Of a DNA stretch of 8,635 nt, positions 1-6,302 are shown piece by piece. Positions within the stretch are counted from its first letter, which is position 1; the number at the start of each line of letters is the position of its first letter. Below the pieces are notes generated by a model. The model made no database searches, was not told the origin of the DNA, and saw only the letters and a program-made list of their open reading frames with translations. Source of the DNA: an uncultured Litorilinea sp. (lineage in GTDB: Bacteria; Chloroflexota; Anaerolineae; Caldilineales; Caldilineaceae); the NCBI GenBank assembly GCA_937922105.1, contig CAKZVN010000364.1, forward strand, positions 1 to 8,635, read 5' to 3'. Both the position numbers and the translations under genes were made by a program.

Positions 1-1
1 C

Positions 2-1915
2 CCGGCAACGCCGCTGCCCGCCCACGGGCTGCTTAAGACCTTTCCCCCCACCCCCCAACCGCCTACCACGCCCGAACTGCTCGACCTCTCCACCGTCGAG
101 CAACTGGCACGCGTCGCCGCGCCCACGCGCGACCTGCGCGACTTAGCCTTGCGCTATATCCCCGACCTGGACGACATTCCGCTGGTGGTCAACAGCCACA
201 CCCCCGACTATCCGGTCGGCGCGCAGTTGGAGTTCTGGGTCCACGAGTTGGGGGCCAATCGCAACTTCACCATCACCGCCGAGTTGATCCACAAGACCGA
301 TGTCGCCTATGCGTGGGTGGAGAGCGGGCAACCGGTGGACACCGCGCGCATCCGCGCCGCCATTAACCGCTTCAGCCAAATCACCTATCCGGCGGTCACA
401 GCCTTCTTCGGCTCGGAATGGAAGCCGGGGGTGGACAACGATCCGCGGCTGCATATTCTGCACGCCAACGGCATCGGCTCCGGCATTGCCGGGTATTACT
501 CCAGCTCGGACCAGTTCAGCCGCCTGGCACGACCTTACTCCAACGAGAAAGAGATTTTCTACATCAACCTGGGCTGGCTCAACAGCACGCGCAACTACAC
601 CTATTACGAAACCGTGCTGGCGCATGAGTTCCAGCACATGATCCATTGGTACAAAGACCGCAACGAAGAGACGTGGGTCAACGAGGGGCTGAGCGAATAC
701 GCGCAGGAGGTCGCAGGCTTTGCACCCAACACCGGCTTCACCAGCGCGTTTTTGGACGCGCCCGCGACCCAACTCAACACTTGGGGCGCGTCGTCGCTGG
801 GCAACAGCGCGCACTACGGTGCGTCCTATCTGTTCATCGCCTATTTTGCGCAGCGCTTCGGCCCGGAGATGGTGCGCGCCCTAGTCGCCCATCCGGCTAA
901 CGGCATCCAGGGCTTTGACGCCCTCCTGGCGGCAAGCGGGGCAGGGGTGAGTTTCGACGATCTCTTCGCCGACTGGGTGATTGCCAACTACTTGGACGAT
1001 CCATTGGCGCTGGGGCGCGACGGCGTCTTCGGCTATCGTCACTTTTCCCTCCGCAAGCCGCAGTTGCACGCCGAATATCTCCATGCGCCGGTGAGCGCGG
1101 CGGCGACAGCCGCGACGGTCAACAACTTCGGCACGCATTACATCCTGTTGAGCAACGACGGCCCGGCTCGGCTGCGCTTTCAAGGCACAGCCGAGACGCG
1201 GCTTGCCGACTTGCCACCCCACCCCGCCGGCTATGTGGGACGCGTCTGGTGGAGCAACCGCGGGGATCACCTGAACAGCCGCCTGACGCGCACGCTGGAC
1301 CTGAGCGCGATTGCGCCCGGCGCGCCCCTGGACATGACCATCACCATGTGGTGGGAAATCGAAGAGGGCTATGACTTGGCCTATGTCGCGGTGAGCCGCG
1401 ACGGGCACAAGTGGACGCCGTTGCCCGGCACTTCGGCGCGCATCCCTACCTCCGCCGACAGCGCCTTTGGTCCGGCTTACACCGGCAACAGCCGTGGCTG
1501 GCAGGTGGAAAGCTTCGACTTGAGCGAGTATGCCGGGGAAGTGATCGCGCTGCGGCTGGAGTATGTCACCGACGACGCCATCAACGCAGCCGGCTGGTTC
1601 GTGGCAGATGTCGCCGTTCCAGCCATCAGCTATCACAGCGATTGGGGCGACCCCGCCGAAGTTGCCGCCTGGCAAAGTGAAGGCTGGCTGCTCACCGACA
1701 ATCGCCTCCCGCAACGCTGGGCGCTGCAACTCTTGACCTTGCAGGACGGCAAGGCTGTGGAGTTGACGCGCATCCCGGTGGATACACTGGGCCGCGCCGT
1801 CCTTGACTTGCCCGACCTGGGCAACGGTCGCCGCGCCCTGTTGGCTGTCAGCGGTCTGACGCCGGTGACGACGCTCCCGGCGGCCTACACCTTTACCCTG
1901 GAACCTGCACCTTAG
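2..1915 (+). CDS. Secreted zinc metalloprotease with immune-inhibitor-A-like C-terminal domain (5' partial)
   Basis: The frame is open from the first bases of the window, so the N-terminus, including any signal peptide, is missing. At least 637 residues are present. A TTG at 149 is only an internal codon. Numbering from base 2, a Pro/Thr-rich stretch (about residues 1-30) leads into the catalytic domain. HEFQH at 208-212 is the HExxH zinc site and catalytic Glu. E228 in NEGLSEYA, 15 residues after the second His, is the likely third ligand, a gluzincin-type arrangement as in M30/M1-like peptidases. About residues 388-540 form a beta-rich jelly-roll with the InhA/MAM-like signature (YVAVSRDG, GWQVESFDLSEYAG, GWFVADVAV), known from secreted M6-type proteases of Gram-positives and Chloroflexota. 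The role is probably extracellular protein degradation. It ends 44 bases before guaA, with no convincing terminator between. Family assignment as a zincin is firm; substrate and exact family are unknown. Confidence 0.85.
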   Translation, partial: PATPLPAHGLLKTFPPTPQPPTTPELLDLSTVEQLARVAAPTRDLRDLALRYIPDLDDIPLVVNSHTPDYPVGAQLEFWVHELGANRNFTITAELIHKTDVAYAWVESGQPVDTARIRAAINRFSQITYPAVTAFFGSEWKPGVDNDPRLHILHANGIGSGIAGYYSSSDQFSRLARPYSNEKEIFYINLGWLNSTRNYTYYETVLAHEFQHMIHWYKDRNEETWVNEGLSEYAQEVAGFAPNTGFTSAFLDAPATQLNTWGASSLGNSAHYGASYLFIAYFAQRFGPEMVRALVAHPANGIQGFDALLAASGAGVSFDDLFADWVIANYLDDPLALGRDGVFGYRHFSLRKPQLHAEYLHAPVSAAATAATVNNFGTHYILLSNDGPARLRFQGTAETRLADLPPHPAGYVGRVWWSNRGDHLNSRLTRTLDLSAIAPGAPLDMTITMWWEIEEGYDLAYVAVSRDGHKWTPLPGTSARIPTSADSAFGPAYTGNSRGWQVESFDLSEYAGEVIALRLEYVTDDAINAAGWFVADVAVPAISYHSDWGDPAEVAAWQSEGWLLTDNRLPQRWALQLLTLQDGKAVELTRIPVDTLGRAVLDLPDLGNGRRALLAVSGLTPVTTLPAAYTFTLEPAP

Positions 1916-1959
1916 CGCCGCCGGCGCGCACCCATCCCGCTCGATAGGAAGTTCATCCC

Positions 1960-3534
1960 ATGCAACACCAGACCATCGTCGTCTTGGATTACGGCAGCCA
2001 ATACAGCCAGTTGATCTGTCGCCGCGTGCGCGAGGCCCAGGTCTATGCCGAATTGATCCCGTGGGACCGCGCCGAGGAGTTGTTGCCCAAGCTGCGTCCC
2101 CAGGGCATCATCCTTTCCGGCAGCCCCCACAGCGTCTATGAAGCGGGCGCGCCCACCTTGCCTGCGGCGGTCCTGGACGCGGGTGTGCCGGTCTTGGGCA
2201 TCTGCTATGGGCTACAACTGCTGGCGCATACCCTGGGTGGACAAGTCGTGGGCAGCCGCGAACGCGAATACGGCGCGGCAACGGTGGAGATCGGCGAGGG
2301 CTATGCCGGGAGCGCGCTCTTTCGCGGCTTACCGACCACCTTCCAAGTCTGGATGAGCCACGGTGACCGTGTCGAGCGCCTGCCCCACGGCTTCTTGGCG
2401 ATTGCCCACTCGGCCAACTCGCCCCTGGCAGCCATCGCCGACGAGCAGCGCCGCCTCTATGGCATCCAATTTCACCCGGAGGTGGTGCATACCCCCCTGG
2501 GCGGGCAGTTGCTGGAAAATTTCGTCAAAGGCGTCTGCGGCTGCGTGGGGGATTGGACCGCGGGCAACTTCATCCAAGAGAGCGTAGAGCGCATCCGCGC
2601 GCAGGTGGGCGAGGAAGGGCATGTGATCTGTGGGCTGAGCGGCGGCGTGGACAGCGCGGTCGCGGCAACATTGGTCCATCGCGCCATCGGTGATCGCTTG
2701 ACCTGCGTCTTTGTGGACCACGGCCTCCTGCGCAAAGACGAAGCCAGCCAAGTGATTGACACCTTCCGCCGCCATCAGGGCATGCGCCTGGTCGCGGTGG
2801 ATGCCAAAGAGGAATTTCTCGCCGACTTGGCGGGCGTCACCGACCCGGAAGAGAAACGCAAACGCATCGGCGCGCGCTTCATCCGTGTCTTCGAGAGCGA
2901 AGCTGCACGGCTGGCTGCCGAGTGGGGCACCGAGTCGGCCGCGTTCTTGGCCCAGGGCACGCTCTACCCGGACGTGATCGAGTCGGCGAGCAACGACGAT
3001 ACGCGCCACGCGCGCACCATCAAGACCCACCACAATGTGGGCGGCTTGCCCAAGGACATGACCTTTCGCCTGATCGAGCCGTTGCGCATGCTCTTTAAGG
3101 ACGAAGTGCGCGGGGTGGGCGCGGCGCTGGGCTTGCCGGAGGAGATCGTCTGGCGCCACCCCTTTCCCGGCCCTGGTCTCGCCATTCGCATCCTGGGCGA
3201 AGTCACGTGGACGCGGCTGGAGACGCTGCGCCATGCCGACGCTATCTTCCTGGAAGAGCTGCGCGCGGGCGGGTTTTATCGCACCACCAGCCAAGTCTTT
3301 GCCGTGCTCCTGCCCGTGCGCAGCGTGGGCGTCATGGGCGACGGGCGCACCTACGCCGACGTGATCGCGCTGCGCGCGGTCACGACCGACGATTTCATGA
3401 CCGCGGACTGGGCGCGGCTGCCCTATGACCTCTTGGCGCGCGTCAGCAACCGCATCGTCAACGAGGTGGACGGCGTCAACCGCGTCGTTTATGATATTAG
3501 TAGCAAGCCGCCCGCCACCATCGAGTGGGAGTAG
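1960..3534 (+). CDS. guaA: GMP synthase (glutamine-hydrolysing)
   Basis: This enzyme converts XMP, ATP and glutamine to GMP, the last step of de novo guanine nucleotide synthesis, in the cytosol. The protein is full length at 524 residues. An N-terminal class I glutamine amidotransferase domain (about 5-195) carries the nucleophile C82 in GICYG and the catalytic pair H172 and E174 in FHPEV. An ATP pyrophosphatase domain follows with the PPi loop SGGVDS at 227-232. The C-terminal dimerisation and XMP-binding domain has PGPGLAIRILGEV near 403-415 and the invariant-type ending KPPATIEWE. The ATG at 1960 is supported by AGGAAG at 1946-1951, eight bases upstream. The gene lies 44 bases after the protease gene on the same strand and could share its transcript. 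No purine riboswitch or other regulatory element is visible in that short gap. No key residue is missing. Confidence 0.98.
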   Translation: MQHQTIVVLDYGSQYSQLICRRVREAQVYAELIPWDRAEELLPKLRPQGIILSGSPHSVYEAGAPTLPAAVLDAGVPVLGICYGLQLLAHTLGGQVVGSREREYGAATVEIGEGYAGSALFRGLPTTFQVWMSHGDRVERLPHGFLAIAHSANSPLAAIADEQRRLYGIQFHPEVVHTPLGGQLLENFVKGVCGCVGDWTAGNFIQESVERIRAQVGEEGHVICGLSGGVDSAVAATLVHRAIGDRLTCVFVDHGLLRKDEASQVIDTFRRHQGMRLVAVDAKEEFLADLAGVTDPEEKRKRIGARFIRVFESEAARLAAEWGTESAAFLAQGTLYPDVIESASNDDTRHARTIKTHHNVGGLPKDMTFRLIEPLRMLFKDEVRGVGAALGLPEEIVWRHPFPGPGLAIRILGEVTWTRLETLRHADAIFLEELRAGGFYRTTSQVFAVLLPVRSVGVMGDGRTYADVIALRAVTTDDFMTADWARLPYDLLARVSNRIVNEVDGVNRVVYDISSKPPATIEWE

Positions 3535-3670
3535 CTTTGTCGCGCCACCGAAGTCGGGTTGCGCGCCTCATGCGGAATGCAGTTGCCCGCCTCGAGTGCA
3601 ACCAGGGGACTCTTCGCGACGCTCCGGGTGACAGCATTGCCGAGCGGCGGCGCTGCGGTGGGAGTAGACG
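3535..3670. other. Intergenic gap with imperfect repeats
   Basis: No credible gene is seen in these 136 bases. The 12-base unit GTTGC(G/C)CGCCTC occurs at 3558-3569 and again at 3582-3593, a 24-base period with one mismatch. It is followed by the dispersed-repeat-like motif at 3606-3633. There is no clear sigma70 promoter or U-tailed hairpin, so whether gene 3671-5278 is cotranscribed with guaA cannot be decided from sequence. Confidence 0.55.
3606..3633. repeat. Dispersed intergenic repeat-like motif
   Basis: On the minus strand the 28 bases begin TGTCACCCGGAGCG and continue TCGCGAAGAGTCCC. This resembles the TGTCATYCTGAGCG...GCGAAGRATCTC sequence that I recall as scattered between genes in Chloroflexota and other phyla. 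The copy here is divergent and GC-shifted. The family assignment is from memory and resemblance only, and one copy in the window cannot prove repetition. Confidence 0.4.
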
Positions 3671-5278
3671 GTGTTACGCTTTGCGCGCTTTATTTTGATC
3701 CTGTGCGCCGGGTTGGCGCTCTTTCCCCTCTATACGCGCTACAAGGTCGCAGCCGCGCCCATTCCTCCCGGCGTCTACCTGGGCGGGTTGGCGCTGAGCG
3801 ACCTTAAGGCGCGCGACGAAATTCGCCTGCACTTGGAGGAAGTCTACCACCGCCCGATTGACGTGCGCTTCGACGACAAGCGGCTCGTCTTACGGCCCGA
3901 AGATGTGGACTTCCAAGTGGATGTGGACCAGATGATCGCGGAGGCGGGGCAATATCTGGAGGGAACCGCCTTCCTGGACATTGCCGTGCGCGAGGCGTTG
4001 GGCTTCACGCAACAGCGGCGGGACGTGCCCGTGCGTTTCATGCTCAACGGCGACAAACTGCGGGCCTGGCTGGACGAAGTCGCAGCGACACATAACCACC
4101 CGCCCGCACCGCCGCGCCTCTTGCCGCCCGCGACGCGCTGGTCCGACGGCGGCTTGGTAACGACCGGCTTACCCGCGGGCTATGTGGGCGCCTATCAACG
4201 CGACTGGAACTGGCTGCCCGGTCGCCCAGGACAGACGCTGGACGTGGAAGCCGCCATCCCGGTGATCGCCGCGGCCTTCACCAGCCCGGACAAACGTCTG
4301 GCGCGCCTGCCGCTCATTGAAACAGACGCGCCGTTGCCCACCCTGGACGACCTGGCGCGCGAATTGGACGCCTACCTGATGAACTTCCCCGGCTTCGGCG
4401 CGGTCTATGTCCACGACCTCATGACCGGGGAGAGCGCTGCAGTAGACGCCGATGTCTCCTTTTCCGGCATGTCCACACTGAAGATCGGTATCGTCACAGC
4501 CATCATGGCGCGCTTGCCCAACGGCATTGCCGCCGGCGACGCACAGGCCCAGTTGGTCGGTCAATGGATTGACTATGCCCTGGGCGAAAGCAACAACTAC
4601 GCGGCCAACCAGTTGCTGGCGTATTTGGGCGACGGCAGCAGCGAAACCGGCGCGGCGCGCTTCACCGCGTTCATGCGCGAACTGGGGATGCAAAGCACCT
4701 ACATGCAGACCGGCTACGACGCGCGCGTCCAGCGTCCCCAAATTCCCACACCCGGCAACCAACGCACCGACTGGCAGACCAACCCGGACAGCAACCTCCA
4801 AACCACCCCTGCCGAGATCGGGCGCATGTTGGCTGCGATCTACGAGTGCAGCCAGGGGCGCGGCCTTTTGTTGGAACTCATGCCCGACCGCATCACCCCC
4901 GACGAATGCCACACCATCCTCTTTTACCTCAGCCACGACGAGTTTCAAGAGATGGTCTGGGGAGGGTTGCCCCGCCCCGACAGCACCTGGATCGTCCACA
5001 AACACGGCTTCGCCTATGAAAGCCACAGCGACGTAGCGCTAGTCTGGGGGCCGACCGGGCCGTATGTCATGAGTGTCTTTCTCTTCCGTCGCGGCTGGAT
5101 GGATTGGGGCACGAGCAATACCACCATGAAGACCCTGAGCCGCATCACGTGGAATTTCTTCGAGTTCCGACGCGCGCACCAGGGGTTGACCACGCCGGAG
5201 TATTTCATCTTGCAGCCGCCGCCCGGCTATATCAAGCTGCACGATTACATCCCACGCGCCAGCACCGGCTACCAATAG
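3671..5278 (+). CDS. Membrane-anchored class A beta-lactamase-like serine hydrolase with VanW/YoaR-type N-terminal domain
   Basis: The 535-residue protein starts at GTG 3671, with GGGAG at 3660-3664 six bases upstream. Residues about 5-22 form one hydrophobic segment, a signal anchor or uncleaved signal; no lipobox is seen, so the bulk is probably outside the membrane. Residues about 30-125 resemble the putative peptidoglycan-binding domain of VanW/YoaR-type proteins (PG_binding_4: IPPGVYLGGL, VRFDDKRLVLRPEDVDF). Residues about 225-475 match the class A beta-lactamase fold: S268-T-L-K271 is the SxxK nucleophile motif, S307-N-N309 stands for SDN, and K444-H-G446 stands for KTG. No ExxLN is visible in the omega-loop region (about 340-380), although the following TTPAEIGRML is conserved. 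The deacylating Glu166 equivalent therefore seems absent. A cell-wall peptidase, esterase or non-hydrolytic penicillin binder is more likely than a resistance enzyme. The fold is well supported; the reaction is unknown. Confidence 0.85.
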   Translation: MLRFARFILILCAGLALFPLYTRYKVAAAPIPPGVYLGGLALSDLKARDEIRLHLEEVYHRPIDVRFDDKRLVLRPEDVDFQVDVDQMIAEAGQYLEGTAFLDIAVREALGFTQQRRDVPVRFMLNGDKLRAWLDEVAATHNHPPAPPRLLPPATRWSDGGLVTTGLPAGYVGAYQRDWNWLPGRPGQTLDVEAAIPVIAAAFTSPDKRLARLPLIETDAPLPTLDDLARELDAYLMNFPGFGAVYVHDLMTGESAAVDADVSFSGMSTLKIGIVTAIMARLPNGIAAGDAQAQLVGQWIDYALGESNNYAANQLLAYLGDGSSETGAARFTAFMRELGMQSTYMQTGYDARVQRPQIPTPGNQRTDWQTNPDSNLQTTPAEIGRMLAAIYECSQGRGLLLELMPDRITPDECHTILFYLSHDEFQEMVWGGLPRPDSTWIVHKHGFAYESHSDVALVWGPTGPYVMSVFLFRRGWMDWGTSNTTMKTLSRITWNFFEFRRAHQGLTTPEYFILQPPPGYIKLHDYIPRASTGYQ

Positions 5279-5292
5279 CGAACAAGGCGCGC

Positions 5293-5976
5293 TCAAGACG
5301 CGCGCGGCGCCACCGCCACCAATGTGACCACGCGGGTATCCTCATCATAAAGGGCATAGCGCAAAGCCGGGCCGTCCTGGGGTGCGCCTGCGCTGCCTAC
5401 GCCGATCAAGTAGCGCAGCTGCGGCTCGCCCACACCCGGCTCACCCCGCGGCGGCAGCGCAAACTCCGTGGGACCTACAAAACTATGCCCGCGTGCAGGA
5501 GGATAGCGCCAGACCTGTTGGATGTGCGTATGCCCATGAAAGGCAGCCACCAGCCCGCTTGCGTCCAGGGCAGCCCAGGCGTGTATACGCGCCTCCACTT
5601 GGGTGTGCAGGCGCGGAAACAGCGCGTGCCAACTCAAGCCGCGCTCTCGCTGCGCGGCTGCGTCGGTGGTCGTCGCGACGCCAGCAAGCGAGTCCGGTGT
5701 GGCATGACAGCAGAGCACATCGCCCAGGCGCAACGTGGCAGGCCAAGTCGCGACCCACGCGCGCAGCGTCGCGGGCAGGCGCGCCATGCCGCTCACTTCC
5801 CAGTTGCCGAATAGACAGGTGACGCCACGGCTACGCAGCGCGTCGAAGACCGCGGGAGCATGACCGGCATCGCCCAAAAAGAGCAGGCGATCGGCTTGAC
5901 GGCGCTGCGCGTCACGCTCGACAGCCAGCAACCCGCTTAGATGGTCGTGCAAATCGGAGAAGATAGCAAAGCGCAT
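5293..5976 (-). CDS. Calcineurin-like metallophosphoesterase (YfcE/PF12850 type)
   Basis: The 227-residue protein has the dimetal phosphoesterase motifs in order: SDLHDH (D8, H10), GDAGH (D36), GNWE (N58), CHATP (H91) and GHTH (H149, H151). The size fits the compact Metallophos_2 group, which includes phosphodiesterases and nucleotide phosphatases. It is probably cytosolic; no signal peptide or membrane segment is present. Two departures are visible. The usual GNHD or GNCD is GNWE, keeping the metal-binding Asn but replacing the general-acid His with Trp. The GD block is also shortened compared with GDxVGYGPDP relatives. The gene is convergent with the beta-lactamase-like gene (14-base gap). 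The start ATG is at 5974-5976 and has no strong Shine-Dalgarno. Paired direct repeats 45-65 bases upstream resemble a PHO box and may link it to phosphate control. Superfamily is firm; substrate is unknown. Confidence 0.88.
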   Translation of the reverse strand: MRFAIFSDLHDHLSGLLAVERDAQRRQADRLLFLGDAGHAPAVFDALRSRGVTCLFGNWEVSGMARLPATLRAWVATWPATLRLGDVLCCHATPDSLAGVATTTDAAAQRERGLSWHALFPRLHTQVEARIHAWAALDASGLVAAFHGHTHIQQVWRYPPARGHSFVGPTEFALPPRGEPGVGEPQLRYLIGVGSAGAPQDGPALRYALYDEDTRVVTLVAVAPRAS

Positions 5977-6020
5977 ACACGGGTTCGAAAGGGGGCGGTG
6001 GATGTGGAAGGATGCAACAG

Positions 6021-6040
6021 AATTGACAGATAATTGACAG
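6021..6040 (-). promoter_or_regulatory. Direct repeat pair resembling a PHO box
   Basis: AATTGACAG occurs exactly at 6021-6029 and 6032-6040, an 11-base period or one helical turn. On the minus strand it reads CTGTCAATT-AT-CTGTCAATT. The enterobacterial PHO box is two CTGTCAT units with the same 11-base period, and the Bacillus PhoP box is TTAACA repeats with similar spacing. It ends 45 bases upstream of the metallophosphoesterase start, a typical activator position. No good -10 is seen on the minus strand. The second copy also overlaps the plus-strand -35. Binding by a PhoB/OmpR-type regulator is inference. Confidence 0.45.
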
Positions 6041-6063
6041 GATCAAGTGCGTGATCCTATGCT
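6034..6063 (+). promoter_or_regulatory. Sigma70-like promoter with palindromic spacer
   Basis: A perfect -35 TTGACA (6034-6039) is followed after 18 bases by TATGCT (6058-6063), four of six to consensus. A second TATTCT at 6063-6068 lies too far downstream for this -35. The 18-base spacer is itself an inverted repeat, GGATCA-agtgcg-TGATCC (6040-6057), an operator-like arrangement. Transcription would start near 6070 and run rightwards into the two-hairpin region; no protein gene follows on this strand. Confidence 0.5.
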
Positions 6064-6069
6064 ATTCTA

Positions 6070-6215
6070 CCATCACAGGCAGCGGCAGAGCAGTCACATC
6101 GGCGGCATCATCGCAGTGCTGCTGCCCTTTCATCAGCTATCTACCTCCCTCCATACCAAACTGTCTGTCTTGTCTGCAAAGAACCCGCCGTGAGGCGGGT
6201 TCTTTGCATCTCCCG
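6070..6215 (+). ncRNA. Candidate structured small RNA
   Basis: Between the promoter candidate and the terminator lies about 145 bases without a plausible protein. A 10-bp hairpin pairs 6078-6087 (GGCAGCGGCA) with 6117-6126 (TGCTGCTGCC), with one G-U, around a 29-base loop. A C/U-rich, apparently unpaired linker (6127-6174) contains ACCTCCCTCCA at 6143-6153, complementary to Shine-Dalgarno sequences. The RNA would end with the terminator hairpin, whose plus-strand loop is GUGA, a GNRA tetraloop. I do not recognise a known RNA family. It could instead be untranslated sequence of neighbouring minus-strand genes. Confidence 0.35.
6175..6208. terminator. Bidirectional intrinsic terminator
   Basis: A perfect 15-bp inverted repeat pairs 6175-6189 with 6194-6208 around GTGA. 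The core CCCGCC/GGCGGG is flanked by AAAGAA and TTCTTT, so either strand gives a GC stem with a short U-rich tail. On the minus strand it ends the isomerase transcript about 95 bases after the stop. On the plus strand it would end the candidate small RNA. Confidence 0.85.
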
Positions 6216-6302
6216 TTCTTTCACCTGTGCGTTTTTGACAGAAACCCAGGCTTGCGCGCCAAAACCAACAGCAAAACGCCAGGATAGGCCGTGTCGGTCC
6301 TC

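Larger units (their letters stand above)
5977..6302. other. Non-coding region between two minus-strand genes
   Basis: These 326 bases contain no credible protein gene. The stretch holds, from left to right, a 9-bp direct repeat pair, a plus-strand promoter candidate with a palindromic spacer, a 10-bp-stem hairpin, a C/U-rich linker with CCTCC motifs, and a 15-bp terminator hairpin. The segment 6209-6302 is the 3' untranslated region of the minus-strand isomerase; nothing further is seen in it. Confidence 0.7.

Noticed and set aside
881..1729. Minus-strand reading frame of 282 codons
   Set aside because: It is the antisense shadow of the metalloprotease gene, with no motif and no ribosome site.
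1915..1927. GCGCC-GCC-GGCGC hairpin after the protease stop
   Set aside because: Short stem, three-base loop and no U-tract, so not supported as a terminator.
2329..3294. Minus-strand reading frame of 321 codons
   Set aside because: It is antisense to guaA, whose motifs are unambiguous, and its product has no recognisable motif.
4169..5026. Long minus-strand reading frame of 285 codons
   Set aside because: It lies fully antisense to the beta-lactamase-like gene, which has clear motifs. Long antisense frames are expected in GC-rich coding DNA.
3671..5278. Call as an antibiotic-resistance beta-lactamase
   Set aside because: The KTG and SDN motifs are altered, no omega-loop ExxLN is visible, and the protein has a membrane anchor and cell-wall-type domain.
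5286..5311. GC-rich hairpin between the convergent genes
   Set aside because: Only five base pairs (GCGCG around a 7-base loop) with no U-tract on either side; it overlaps the end of a coding sequence.
5104..5814. Plus-strand reading frame across the convergent gene ends
   Set aside because: It overlaps two well-supported genes in other frames and has no motifs.
6235..6240. Third TTGACA, upstream of the isomerase 3' end
   Set aside because: No acceptable -10 follows at 16-19 bases and no gene follows on that strand; probably chance.
6051..6287. 78-codon plus-strand reading frame in the non-coding region
   Set aside because: Its composition (Cys/Ser/Pro-rich, no domain) is not protein-like, it has no ribosome site, and it runs through the terminator hairpin.
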